Shown: positions 23,003-33,500, numbered from the stretch's first letter. The stretch: 64,000 bases of DNA from Prorocentrum cordatum (GCA_963575745.1 CAUYUJ010017971.1:335394-399393); one strand, 5' to 3'. Program-made: numbers and translations. The notes: generated from the sequence alone by a model not told the origin.

Positions 23003-23044
23003 CTAGAACCATGCGCGCACGCTTCGCACGCGCTGAGGTTCTAG
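23003..23044. repeat. Hairpin repeat, copy 5
   Basis: CTAGAACC, then GCGCGCACGCTTCGCACGCGC, then TGAGGTTCTAG. Paired changes in both inner arms (CA on one side, TG on the complementary strand of the other) keep the stem base-paired. Confidence 0.85.
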
Positions 23045-23389
23045 CCGCGCCCGAGGAACGCGCACCGCAGATTGCCAATGTGCCAATGAGGAATGCAGGG
23101 GCGGTTCTCGAATACAGAAACCGAGCTTTCTGGGGGGCTACTTGGGGGGCGGGGCTTTGGTCTCCTTTGGGCTTCTCGGCGACGCTATTCGGAGCCTTTT
23201 GGTAAGTCTCTGGGGGGGGCTCTTGGGCGACTCTGAGAAGCCATGTGGGCCTCTTGGGGCTGGCTTGGCGCCACGGCGAATGCCGTTGCTTGCGCGCTGC
23301 CATCGAAAGCTCCCCGGGCGCCTACTGGGGCCCTCCTGGGGCACCCCGTTACGGTTTGGGGCCCATGCACGGGCGAGGGGGGCGCGAGA

Positions 23390-24720
23390 TTTCGGAGACT
23401 CGGCATGCGAACCCTGCCACTGGCGCCTTCGGTGGAGCTCTCTATGGGACTACGATCCTGCCACTGGGGCCTTCGGTGGAGGCGCTCCCCGTGGAACAAC
23501 GCAACGTCACGCATGCAAACCCTGCAGTGTGGGCCCTTCGGTGGAGCTCCCGCTGGGGGCTACGATCCTCGTGAATGGTCTGCCGAAATGGGCGACATCA
23601 CGCGTGCGAACCCTACCAGTGGGGCCTGCGGTGGAGCTACCGATGGGGCCTCGATCCTTGTGAGGGATGTACCGAAATAGGCGCCGTCGCGCATGCGAAC
23701 CCTGCCACTTGGGCCTTCCGTGAAGCTCCCTATGGGACCTCGATCCTCGTGAGGGATGTGCCGACACGGGCGCCGTCACGCATGCGAACCCTTCCACTGG
23801 GGCCTGCGGTGGAGCTCCCTATGCGGCCACGATCCTCGTGAGGGGTGTGCCGAAATTGGCGCTGTCACGCGTGCGAACCCTGCCAATGCCGCCTGCGGTG
23901 GAGCTCCTCTGGGCCCACGATACTCGTTAAGGCTGTGCCGAAATGGACGTCACCACGAATGCGAACCCTGCCACTGGGGCCTGCGGTGGAGCTCCAATTG
24001 GGAGCTACGATCCTCGTGAGTGGTGTCGAAGTGGGCGACGTCACGCGTGCGAACCCTGCCGCTGCGGCCATTGGTGGAGCTCCATAGGTGGCCACGATTC
24101 TCGTGAAGGGTGTGCCGAAATTGACGCCGTCACGCATGCGAACCCTAACGCTGGAGCCTGCGGTGGAGCTCCCTATGAGGCCACGATCCTCGTAAGGATT
24201 GTGCCGAGACGGTCGCCGCCACGCATGCGAACCCTTCCACTGTTGCCTGCGGTGGAGCTCCCAATGGAAGCTACGATGGTCGTGAGGGGAGTGTCGGCGC
24301 CGTCACGCATGCGCACCCATGCCACTGGGGCCTTCTGTGGAGCCAACCATGGGGCCACGAACCTCGTGGGGTGTGTGCCGAAATGGGCGCCGTCGCGCAT
24401 GCGAACCCTGTCAACGGGGCCTACTTTAAAACTCCCTACCTATGGGGCCATGATGCTCGTGAGGGTGTGCCGACATGGGCGCCGTCACGCATGCGAACCC
24501 TGCCGCTACGGCCATTGGTGGAGCTACCTCTGGTCGCTACGATCCTCGTGAATGGTCTACCGAAATCGACGCCGTCACAAATGTGAACCCAGCCACTGGG
24601 GCTCTCGGTGGAGCTCCCTATGTGGCCAAGATCCTCGTGAGAGGTGTGCCGAAATGATTGCTGTCAAACATGCGGACTGCGAACCCCACGACTGAAACCT
24701 TCTGTGGAGCTTTCTCTGGC
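23390..24720. repeat. 89-bp satellite array, about 14 units
   Basis: The word CATGCGAACCCTGCCACTGG recurs about every 88-90 bp (for example 23692, 23780, 23957, 24136, 24225, 24398, 24489). Units continue CTGCGGTGGAGCTCCCTATG, then ACGATCCTCGTGAGGG, then GTGTGCCGAAATGGGC. A sister array is at 28480-29160. Confidence 0.85.
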
Positions 24721-24734
24721 CACGAGGCGTGTAG

Positions 24735-24871
24735 GATGGGTGATGATGACGATGATTGTGATGATGCTGATGCTGATGCTGATGATGATGATGCTGATGT
24801 TGATGATGATGATCATGATGATCAGGATTATGGTTATGAATATGACGATGGTAATGATGATAATGATGATG

Positions 24872-24939
<68 letters not shown>

Positions 24940-25010
24940 GCTGCTGACGATGATGATGATATTGATGCTGATGTTGATGGCCATGGAGATGGTGATGATG
25001 CCGATGATGC
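24735..25010. repeat. (GAT)n / (ATC)n microsatellite with strand switch
   Basis: GATGAT on the plus strand turns into CATCAT at about 24871 and back to GATGAT near 24945, giving a natural inverted repeat. A GGAGGAAGA run follows to 25080. Confidence 0.9.
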
Positions 25011-25079
25011 ACGAAAAGAAGGGAGAAGGAGGAGGAGGATGGGAGAGGAGGAAGAAAAGAAGGAAGAGGAGGAAGGATC

Positions 25080-25600
25080 AAGAACGTCGTTGTGTTGCCG
25101 CAGTCCACGGACAGCCGCTCCAGTGAGGGTGGGTGAGGATGACGAGAGAGCGGAATGTGACGAGGGCAAGGATGAGAATGAGGATCTTGTGTGCAACGTG
25201 ACCATGGTCAGCACATCCACAGCGGCTACCTTTAAGGGCAGAAGCAGCTGCGCGAGCAGATCCAAAGTTCGCCTGCCCAGTGGTCTATGATGCAACTGCA
25301 GCGGTGTTTCAAAGGGCCGTCGGGGCATTGAAAACCACGAAAAGGGAGGGGAATGCCCCTGGCGGCGGCAAGTTCAAGCTCCGTCGGCCAGCTGTGGCAG
25401 GCCGGTGAGGGCCGGAAAGCCAGGTGACTCTGTTGCGAAGGGCGGCGTTCTGTACAGCGCCGTTGGTTCGCTCGGGCAGGAGACGAGGATGATCAGCAGA
25501 GGGGAAAAGACCTCCTCCTGTTCCACCTCATCCTTCTTCACCTCCTTCTTCTGCTCCTGTGGCCAAAACACAAAACACGGGTTTGAAACCAGTCGCCAGC
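25080..25600. other. Unassigned unique-looking DNA
   Basis: Low-repeat stretch with no convincing frame or domain on either strand. A short TCC/TTC run lies at 25507-25560. Confidence 0.4.
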
Positions 25601-25601
25601 T

Positions 25602-25646
25602 CTAGTCCCTCGGAACACGCACGCGCGTCGCACGCTCAGGTTCTAG
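25602..25646. repeat. Hairpin repeat, copy 6 (degenerate)
   Basis: CTAGTCCCTCGGAACACGC, then ACGCGCGTCGCACGCTCAGG, then TTCTAG; the outer arm is partly lost. Confidence 0.6.
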
Positions 25647-25670
25647 CTTCGTGCCACTCCGATGCTCGTA

Positions 25671-25704
25671 GCGCGCGTTTCGCGCGCGCGCGCTTAGGTT
25701 CCAG
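25671..25704. repeat. Hairpin repeat, copy 7
   Basis: GCGCGCGTTTCGCGCGCGCG, then CGCTTAGGTTCCAG. The left outer arm is absent, as in copy 4, and the last four bases are CCAG not CTAG. Confidence 0.7.
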
Positions 25705-26773
25705 CACGCCCCAGCCCGTGGACAGCTCACAGCTGCACTCAAATAGACACCCACAATTGCCTTGGGCATGAATTGAAGAAAAAATGAAACCGCAGATCCA
25801 ACTGAGACGAATCGACACGGGCACACCCCCAAAAAAATCGGCGCTATGCAACGACGGGTACCCTTTTGCGGCATTTTTCGCGGACGCCGCGAAAGCCTCT
25901 TGAGCTATCCAAGCTATTTCTTGGGCAGTCTGGGGACTCCCTTGGGTCGTCTTGAAGTCTCTTCTCAGCCACTTGGGAAGCTCTGGGGACATCCCCAGGA
26001 GCCTGGTGGGTTGTCGTGTTGCCGATCGTGTCCAAGCTCTCGTGGGGCTTGGGGTATCTCTGGATCGTCTGGGGAGCTCTTGGGGGCATCTTGGAGGCTT
26101 ATTTGGCGATATTGGGGACCTCTTCGGGGCGTTTTGGGGGCCTCTCGAGATCTCTTGGAGACCTTCTTGGCTGTCTCTGAGCGTTCGTGGCCCGACAGAC
26201 GCCTTCGGAGGCCGTTTTGAATGCCTCCGTGGGTAATCTGGGCTGTCATCGGGCCTTCCTCGGGGCTTCTTGGGCTCGTCTTGGGTGCCTCTTGGGTCCT
26301 CTTAGGGTGACTCTGGGCAGTCTGGGGGCCCTCTTGAGAGCTTCTTTGTTCGCCTTAACAGCAATAGGGGGCCACGTCAGCCGTCTTGGACGCTGTTACG
26401 AGAATCTGGGCGAGAATGCAACAATTGCACGAAAACCAATCATTTGTCCACAGGTTAGGGCTCTCGGAAGCTTCCTGGAAAGCACCTCAGAATCCTCTTC
26501 GGGCCGTCTTCGGCCGCCTTGGGGACGTGTTGGGGCCTGGGCTCTTTTGCAACCATTTTGGGCCGTCTTGGAACCGTCTTAGCGAACTCTGAGAGTCCTG
26601 TGGGGTCGCCGGGGAAGATTTTCGAGTCCAGAGAACCACCCGCACGACTCAAAAAGGTCTTCTGGCTCCAGGGACGAAAATTTGACGACGGGCGGGCCGG
26701 GCGGGGGGGGGGGGGGAGTTTGGGAAAAGTATGCCGCCCCTGGGCACAGGAACCCCCTCGCCAGGCTTATTAT

Positions 26774-26815
26774 ATAGAACCAAAAGCGCGCGCTTCGCGC
26801 GCGCTGAGGTTCTAG
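26774..26815. repeat. Hairpin repeat, copy 8
   Basis: ATAGAACC, AAAA, GCGCGCGCTTCGCGCGCGC, TGAGGTTCTAG. It is followed by CAAGCCTCGGCCACTGACAA, related to the DNA after copies 3, 4 and 7. Confidence 0.85.
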
Positions 26816-27049
26816 CAAGCCTCGGCCACTGACAAGCTCACATGTGCCTGCATGTGGGTAGTAGCCACGAACGGTGTCAACCTGGTCTGAGGGCGCAAAC
26901 AGCGCGGACCGAGCACAGAAGCTTCTGTTGCGAGATCACGGGGGGTACTCCACAAGCTCGTTGGGTGTTTGATATCCGCCTCACCAGGGATGTCCTGAAG
27001 CCATCCTGTGTGCGGGAGCACTTCGGGAAGGTAGTCGGTCCTCTTGAGT

Positions 27050-27350
27050 CGAAATTGTACCGTCTTGGGCTGGCCTGTTGGGGGCCGTTGGGGGATCTCT
27101 GGGGGACTCGTGCGGGCGTCCTGGGGCCTTGTTTTGGTCTCTTGGGATCCCCTTGGGGCGAGAAGCTCGAACCTGCAGTTCGAATTCCCCCTCTTGGGCC
27201 CCTGTTGGGGCCCACCTGGGGCGTTGTTGGGCCGTCTTGGGCGCCTCTGGGGCCGTCTTGAAACCCTCATTGGCCGTCTTGGGGCCCTCCTGGGGGCATC
27301 TTGGGCCGTCTTGAAGCGATCTTGGGGGCCTCTTGGGTCGTCCTGCATGC
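27050..27350. repeat. GGGCCNTCTTGG family, copy 7
   Basis: Degenerate GGGCCGTCTTGG blocks following hairpin 8 and a 230-bp unique-looking spacer; ends TGCATGCCAAAAAAGTCC. Confidence 0.7.
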
Positions 27351-27564
27351 CAAAAAAGTCCACATGCGAAAAGTGCACGTTGCCCACAAGGAACGGGATG
27401 ATTTGTGAATGGAGGCTTCTGAACACAGGCCTGGAGCAATTTCTCCCGCTCACGCTGGAGGGGCCAAGGCGCTCCAGAGACTAGGCCAGCTTCCCGGCAA
27501 GCTGGCGGAAAAGCACTGGCCCAGCTTCTCGGGAAGAGTTTTCTTGATCAGATGCTCGACTGCA

Positions 27565-27658
27565 CACGCGCACACACACACACTTTTTGATATGCGGGTT
27601 GAGAGCGAGCCTGTTCCGGTTAAGAGCCAAGCGGGCCGCGCACGCGCACACACACACA

Positions 27659-27689
<31 letters not shown>

Positions 27690-27692
27690 CAC
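27565..27692. repeat. (CA)n microsatellites
   Basis: Two CA runs (27570-27582 and about 27645-27692) with unique DNA between. Confidence 0.9.
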
Positions 27693-27917
27693 CTTCCTTT
27701 GCAGGAACAGGCGGCGCCCTCGCGGTGGAGGCCCCGGAGGCGCCCGGGGAAGCTCAAGGGAAGCCCCAGGAACGTTCCTGGAGCCCGTGGGGCAATTGGT
27801 GTTGTCTGGGTGCCCCTGATATGCCGGGGCCCTGGAGGCCCGGGGCCGGGTTTCCGGCATGTGCAAGACATATTTGCGGATGCCATGACAGCGAACACGC
27901 TAACAGTCCTATCATCG

Positions 27918-28008
27918 AATTCAACATGTGTTGAACATGTTTGCAACATTCTGAAAATGCTCAAAACATGTTTTTACAGGCTTAAGGAATGTTCAACACA
28001 TGTTTTGG
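27918..28008. repeat. Imperfect inverted repeat around AACATGTGTTGAACAT
   Basis: The left arm AACATGTGTTGAACATG (about 27923) and the right arm GAATGTTCAACACATGTT (about 27987) are complementary over about 15 bp with a roughly 50-bp AT-rich spacer. It looks like a small fold-back relic. Confidence 0.5.
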
Positions 28009-28226
28009 ACATCTGGGAACAATTTGGCAACACGCTTCCTCTCCAATGGCCGTCGCCCACCAAGATATATTCCCATTCATATATTTCTATCACCCAGGAC
28101 CCCCCCCGGAATCGGGACCCCCCGAATCCTTGGCCCCCGGGGCCAAAACAAAAAAGAAACATACCAGGATTTTGATGTTTGTTGGCCTTCCCTGCGCATC
28201 CTCTCTCTTCTGTTGCGTTACTTTGG

Positions 28227-28387
28227 TTGCCTGCCTGCATGCCCGACTGGCCGCAACTGACGCCCGACTGGCCGCAACTGACGAAATCCACATTTTACAT
28301 GCCTGCCTTGCCCGGTTCTAATCCGCAACTGGTTCTCTTTGGCTGCCTGCCCGACTGGCCGCAACTGACGAAATCCACATTTTACAT
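28227..28387. repeat. Tandem duplication with GACTGGCCGCAACTGACG
   Basis: GACTGGCCGCAACTGACG occurs near 28246, 28266 and 28353; the last two are followed by AAATCCACATTTTACATG. Step about 87 bp, close to the 88-bp step of the next array. Confidence 0.7.
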
Positions 28388-28479
28388 GGTGATGCTGATG
28401 AGGACCCAGCTTATCCAAATTCTCCGAACAGTCTCGAACAAATTATCCTGGCGAAAGACCCAACCGTGCGCAAAAGTGA

Positions 28480-29160
28480 ATACAGCATTGTGGGTACCGC
28501 TTTCGGCGGAGCTCCAATTGGGGCCACGAACCGCGCGAAGGGTGCGCCAAAATGGGTGTCGGGCGCATGCAGCCTGTGCCGCTGGAGCCTTCGGTGGACT
28601 TCCCTACGGGGCCAAACTGTGGGAAGGGTGTACCAAAATGACGGCGTCGGGCGCACGCGGCCTGCGCCATTGGGGCTTTCGGTGGAACTCCTTATGGGGC
28701 CACGAACCGTGTGAAGAGTGCACCAAAAGCAACTGGAGTTTTCGGTGGAACTCCGTATGGGGCCGCGATCCGCGCGAAAGGTGTGCCAAAATGAAGGCGT
28801 CGGACGCACGCGGCGCGTGCCACTGGGGCAGTCGGTGGAACTCCCCATGGGGCCACGAACCGCGTGATGGGTGTGCCGAAATGGGCGTCGGGCGCATGCG
28901 GCCTGCGCCACATGGGCCTTCAGTGGAACTCCCTGTGGAACTCCCTATGGGGCCACGTACCGCGCGAGGGGTGCGCCGCAATGGGCGTCGGGCGCATGCG
29001 ACCTGCGCCACTGGGGCCTCGGGCGGAGCTCCCTATGGGGCAACGAACCGCGTGAGGGGTGTGCCAAAATGGGCGTCGGGCGCATGCAGCCTGCGCCGCT
29101 GAGGCCTTCGGTGGAACTCCCTGCGGCGCCACGATTCCTGCGAAGGGCGCGCCGAAATGG
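28480..29160. repeat. 88-bp satellite array, about 7 units
   Basis: GGCGTCGGGCGCATGCGGCC recurs near 28559, 28645, 28885, 28987 and 29074. Units continue CTTCGGTGGAACTCCCTATG, GGGCCACGAACCGCG and a GTGTGCCAAAATG end. It is the same family as 23390-24720, but with CGAACCGCG in place of CGATCCTCG. Confidence 0.85.
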
Positions 29161-30170
29161 CGGGCACGCGGAGAGCAGAGGCAGGGAGGGGGGAGAGGAA
29201 CGGGGATGGGAAGGAGGAGGAGAGTTGGATTCCAAAGTGGGCTTGTTACTACAGAGAGAGTCATGAAACAAACGTTGGACACAGATTATGCCAATCTGTG
29301 CGCACGCGGTCTGGCACAGCGGGGCGGCATCAACGCGACGCCAAAGAGCGCCGTGGACTCGATCTTTGGCCTGGAAGCACGCCGCACGCCTACCCAGACC
29401 ATGAAGTTCTGCAAACGATCACTGCGTTCTGGGGGGCGCACGGACACGCAGAACACTGATCAGCTAAGCGTTACCTGGCGCCCGCCGCACTCTCATGCCC
29501 CATCCCCCGTTTCCTCCCGAATATCCCTCGTTTTTGCCCCACACACTTCATGCCCCTCCGACTACCCCCAGTCCTCATCATGCCCCCCATCCACATTGTC
29601 AGCCCCCCCCCCCCACACGCCAGTTCACATTTTTCCTCGTCGTCCTCCTCCGACGGATGAGGCCCCCCATCGTCCACATGCCTGCTCCACCCATCCTCTA
29701 CGCCCAAATGCAGATCACCCCCCCTCCGTCCGCCCCTCCCCGACTCTCTCGTCCTCGTGAAGCTGACGCCGATGATGCAGCTCCTCCTAGGCCCATTCGT
29801 TCCCCTCTCGCCCTGCCCCTTCGCATCCCCGGCCCCTTCGCCACCCCTCCCATCGAACCCCTTCCCTCCCATAACCCGCAATCCCCATCCCCCCGCGCCT
29901 CTGCTCTCCCAAACCACGGCCCCCCCCTGGACCAGCCGGGGGATCCGCGGAAATCCCAGCGGCCACTCCAGCGAGCGGCGCGCAACAAATGCACACTTGG
30001 AGACAAGAACTGCGCATTTCGACCGCGCGCGACGCCCCCCCTGGACCAGCCGAGAAAGAAACGTGAACGCCCCCGCCCACTCAACACCACCCGCGAGGGG
30101 CACGCTCCAAATACACAGATGGGAACAACATCTACGCACACCGATCAAACCAGGATCCGCGCAAACAATG
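29160..30170. other. Pro/Arg-rich open DNA without a recognised gene
   Basis: A 482-codon plus frame (29495-30943) runs through it and through the (CA)n run, so it is very likely an accident of C-rich DNA. CCCCCCTGGACCAGCCG is repeated at about 29925 and 30039, each followed by GNGAAAN... and about 100 bp of weak similarity. Confidence 0.4.
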
Positions 30171-30174
30171 GACC

Positions 30175-30330
<156 letters not shown>

Positions 30331-31366
30331 ACCGTTCAAGACACCAACTGCGCACACATATCATACCTTGATATGTGCATTTCGAAAAGGTAAATGCTCG
30401 CCACCTCGAGCGCGCCCCGAATTTGCCAGCCCAGAACCGAGGTCGACGCGCCCAGATAGGGGGGGTGCAAATACTTACTTCCCCTGCCCAGCGCGCCCCC
30501 GAGGGAGCCGCACATGCGCGTTTCCCTGGCCCAGGGCGGCCGCGGCGAAATGCTGTGCCAAAGCGGCCCCCGACGGCCCGAAGACGCCCCCAAGGGGGCC
30601 CGAAGAACCCCAAACAAGGCCGCACAGCTGTCCAAGAAGACGAAAGGTGTCACATGTCATGGACCTCTTAACAACCGAGGCCCCACGCGTCGCCACACAC
30701 ACTTTTGCGCTGGCAAGCGGGCGGACCTTGCTGCAGGCACCAGTGCAATTACACGCTCGCGATGCGCCTGTGTTCGGCGGCCGTGCCGCCCGCGTTTGGA
30801 TTGCGCCCCGAACGCTCGCGTGGGCAATCCCCTCTGTGTGGTTGCGCCGCGGTGCTCGGATATCGAACGGCCGGCATACAGCTGACGCGGGCACGCGGCA
30901 CCCGGGACTTCCCTTACCTTCGTCGAACAAGAAGGGAAGATGAGGCGCGACGACGGACAGTGAACAGGGACGAAGAGCAACGAGGAATAATAAAGGAAGT
31001 GGAAAGGGGCGCTTCCCCGCCCGAGCCGCGGGCGCTTTCGACGCCGCCCAGGGGGGGGGGCAAGGGGGGGGCGGAGCAAGGGCGAGGACGACGACGGGAA
31101 GCGAACTGTCCTCGGTCCGCATATAATCATACGCTCGCGATTCGGGCGCGCGGGCATTCCTCGAGACACTTCATGCCCGACCCATGCTGACATCAGAATT
31201 CCTCCAAACTGTGCAACCACTCTGTCCTCTGTGCCCCCTGCTATACAACTGCCTCAGAACACAGGGGCAATGGATTCCAGGAGGAGAGGGGGGAGGAAGG
31301 AACGCGGGGCGCCGTCTCTTCAAAAAAGGGAACTCTCCCTTTCACGCATGACTCGCGACGCCGCGC
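30331..31366. other. GC-rich stretch downstream of the lectin-like gene
   Basis: The right part (31230-31366) is presumably the 3' untranslated region of the minus-strand gene at 31367. I see no polyadenylation signal, which dinoflagellate genes commonly lack. Open frames on both strands in 30475-31220 have no domain I can name. Confidence 0.4.
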
Positions 31367-32338
31367 TCACTCCGCCGTCGCGAGCGGGAGCTCGCGCTCG
31401 CTGGCGCCGAAGCGGGGGCGGGCGGCAGCAGCGGCAGCGGCCGCGAGAGCCAGCGCGCCAGACGCCGCGCCCACCAGCGGCGCCCGGGAGCTCGCCCTGG
31501 AGGGGGCGGCCATGGCGCCGACGGAGAACTGGCCACGACGAGCGCGGCGACGGCCCTCGCTCGCGCCGCCCCCCGACTGCTCGGCCAGATCGCCAGTCTC
31601 GAAGTCGAAGACGAACTCGGCGAGGCCGTCCGCGGAGTCGTAGGGGCACTCGCGCACGTGCACCTCGGCACCGCTGGTGGCGTCGGCGCCACCAACGGTG
31701 CCAAGGTGCAACCAAGCTACCACCAGGCGCCACCAAGGTGCCACCGACTCGGCGTCGTCGTGGTTGGCCACCAGGCACAGGCTTGCGCCCGCGTTCTTCC
31801 ACAGGCCATTGCCCAAGAGGTCCCACTTCTGGTTGCCGAAGAAGCTGGAATTGGACGCGTCGTCGCGGCAGGTCCACAGCTGGATCTCCGCCTCGCCGCC
31901 AGCCTCGGCGTCCGCCTTGATCTGGTCCAAGGTCTGGCGCTTGCAGCCCTTGCTGTCGCAGCCTTTCGCTGCGCCCTTGAGGTCTGCAGACGGGTAGCAG
32001 TCCGCGCACATGGCCTCGATGTCGATGCACAGCTCCGCGTCGTCCTTGGAAGTGCGGCCCGCAGCCTTGTTCTTGGCGCGGCCGAAGATGAGCTCGAAGT
32101 CCTCGTTCTCGTCGTTGTGGCATGTCCACATGTGCATGCGGGTGCTCTTCCCCATGATGGACGGCTCCTGGCGGTCGCAGCCCTTGCGGTCGCAGCCGTC
32201 CTTCTCGTCGTCGAGGGGCGCTGCGTCGTCGCACTCTGCGCACATGGCCTTGATGTCCAAATACTTTTTGGCATACGGGCTCATGACGTTGTTGGCGGTG
32301 GCCAGGCCGAAGAGGACGACGGCGGCGACGAGCTGCAT
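31367..32338 (-). CDS. Secreted or anchored Cys-rich protein with lectin-like repeats
   Basis: Intronless 323-codon frame. MQLVAAVVLFGLATAN is a clear signal peptide. Two Cys-rich repeats follow: residues about 28-88 (MCAECDD...GCDRKGCDRQ...MHMWTCHNDEN) and about 108-185 (MCADCYP...GCDSKGCKRQ...IQLWTCRDDAS). The second runs into NQKWDLLGNGLWKNAGASLCLV, a Q-x-W feature of ricin-B-type beta-trefoil lectin folds; a third partial repeat has VHVRECPYDSADGLAEFVFDFETG. Between them 30 residues (about 205-235) from a GGTGGC-rich tandem look inserted. The C-terminus has APLVGAASGALALAAAAAAAARPR, a possible membrane anchor. It may bind sugars at the cell surface or outside the cell; that is inference. 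No toxin catalytic domain is present. This start was chosen because it gives the signal peptide and lies 56 bases after a leader-like word. Confidence 0.7.
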   Translation of the reverse strand: MQLVAAVVLFGLATANNVMSPYAKKYLDIKAMCAECDDAAPLDDEKDGCDRKGCDRQEPSIMGKSTRMHMWTCHNDENEDFELIFGRAKNKAAGRTSKDDAELCIDIEAMCADCYPSADLKGAAKGCDSKGCKRQTLDQIKADAEAGGEAEIQLWTCRDDASNSSFFGNQKWDLLGNGLWKNAGASLCLVANHDDAESVAPWWRLVVAWLHLGTVGGADATSGAEVHVRECPYDSADGLAEFVFDFETGDLAEQSGGGASEGRRRARRGQFSVGAMAAPSRASSRAPLVGAASGALALAAAAAAAARPRFGASERELPLATAE

Positions 32339-32393
32339 GGCTCTGCGGCGGCAATCGGAAGTGTCGATGCGAATCAGACCTGAGGCCGAGATG

Positions 32394-32403
32394 CTTGAGC
32401 CAA
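32394..32403 (-). promoter_or_regulatory. Relict spliced-leader end (TTGGCTCAAG)
   Basis: Read on the minus strand, CCCTTGGCTCAAGCATC carries the last ten bases of the dinoflagellate spliced leader, 56 bases before the ATG of the lectin-like gene. With the absence of introns this fits a gene copied back from processed mRNA; its terminal AG could also serve as the trans-splice acceptor. Confidence 0.6.
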
Positions 32404-32471
32404 GGGACAGGTTTCACTTCTCTGAACAACAGCTCCTCGCACCGAAACCAACACTGACTCAGAGAAGGTTT

Positions 32472-32647
32472 CGTCCTTCGTTTCAAATCCAGTTTTGCTC
32501 CGGTACCGTTTTCCCGCGCTGCACGCGGGGGGGCAAAGCTCCCCGCGGGCGGGCGAAGCCCGCCCTGGCGAGCGGACTCGGCCCGCCCACGTGCACGACG
32601 CGGAAAGAACGTACCGGAGCAAAACAGGATTTGAAACGAAGAGCAAA
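32472..32647. mobile_element. MITE-like element with about 40-bp inverted ends
   Basis: The left end CCTTCGTTTCAAATCCAG, TTTTGCTCCGGTACC is mirrored by GTACCGGAGCAAAACAGG, ATTTGAAACGAAG at 32611-32642. The interior is GC-rich with a smaller stem (CCCGCGGGCGGGCGAAGCCC). It lies upstream of the lectin-like gene. No clear target duplication could be read at the borders. Confidence 0.65.
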
Positions 32648-32779
32648 ACACCAAATCCGACACGGAGGCCTCTTCCAGGAAGCGGCGGAGGGACACGCAC
32701 CGAACAGGCGCGCATCGGGAGGCCGCGATGAGCATATACATATGCATAACTATGTGTATATACAAACATAATTCCATGC

Positions 32780-33060
32780 ATGCATGCATGATACATACAT
32801 ACATACATACATACATACATACATACATACATACATACATACATACATACATACATACATACATACACGCAGACAGACAGCCATGCAGACATGCATACAT
32901 ACATACATACATACATACATACATACATACATGCATGCATCCATGCATACATGCACACATGCACATACACATACACATACACCTACACATACACATGCGC
33001 ATGCACATGCACATGCACATACACATACACGTACACCTATACATATATACACATACAAAC
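32780..33060. repeat. (ACAT)n and (ACATAC)n microsatellite
   Basis: Pure ACAT runs at 32791-32865 and 32890-32935, then ACACAT and GCACAT variants. Confidence 0.95.
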
Positions 33061-33463
33061 ATACAAATACAACTACAAAAACAAAAACAAAAACCTATAC
33101 ACTACCTATAAATTTGCATATGCAAATGCATACGTATACGTATGCATAAACATATACATGCAATATATGCATATGAATGTGTATATATATGCATATATGA
33201 AAAAACAATATTATATATGTGTGTGCATGGACATAGACATGTGCATATGCATATATATACATATATATATATATGAATATACACATACGTATACATATAC
33301 CGATGCGCTTACATCTACATATACATATACATATGAATATACAAACACATATACATATACATATGCATAAACATAGACATATACATGTAAGTATACATAG
33401 TACGCATACATGTACATGTACGTAAACATATACCTATGTGTATATAAATGTATGTACGTATCG

Positions 33464-33497
<34 letters not shown>

Positions 33498-33500
33498 GTA
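33061..33500. repeat. Degenerate ATAC/ATGC low-complexity DNA ending in (CT)n(AT)n
   Basis: Loose TATACATATGCATA words, then CTCTCTCTCT and TATATATATA at 33465-33497. There is no hairpin after this TA run, unlike at 12.2 and 21.5 kb. Confidence 0.8.

Larger units (their letters stand above)
21950..23044. repeat. Hairpin-bounded unit A (about 1.1 kb)
   Basis: Starts at hairpin 4 and ends at hairpin 5. Inside are ACGCCCCAGCCCGTGG, GCTCACAGCTGCACTCA, a palindromic GCGGACGCCGC block (about 22162), then GGGCCNTCTTGG blocks and a GGGACTAAGCTTGTGACG end. Unit B at 25665-26815 has the same order with many substitutions. Confidence 0.8.
25665..26815. repeat. Hairpin-bounded unit B (about 1.15 kb)
   Basis: Runs from hairpin 7 to hairpin 8 and matches unit A along its length: ACGCCCCAGCCCGTGGACAG, CGACACGGGCACACCC, CGCGGACGCCGCGAAAGCC, CGACAGACGCCTTCGGA (26194) and the CCAGGGACGAAAATTTGACG end. 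A poly-G run lies at 26703-26716. Confidence 0.8.

Noticed and set aside
31367-32338. Ricin-type toxin
   Set aside because: Only a lectin-like fold is suggested; no toxin catalytic domain is present, and such folds are common in harmless proteins.
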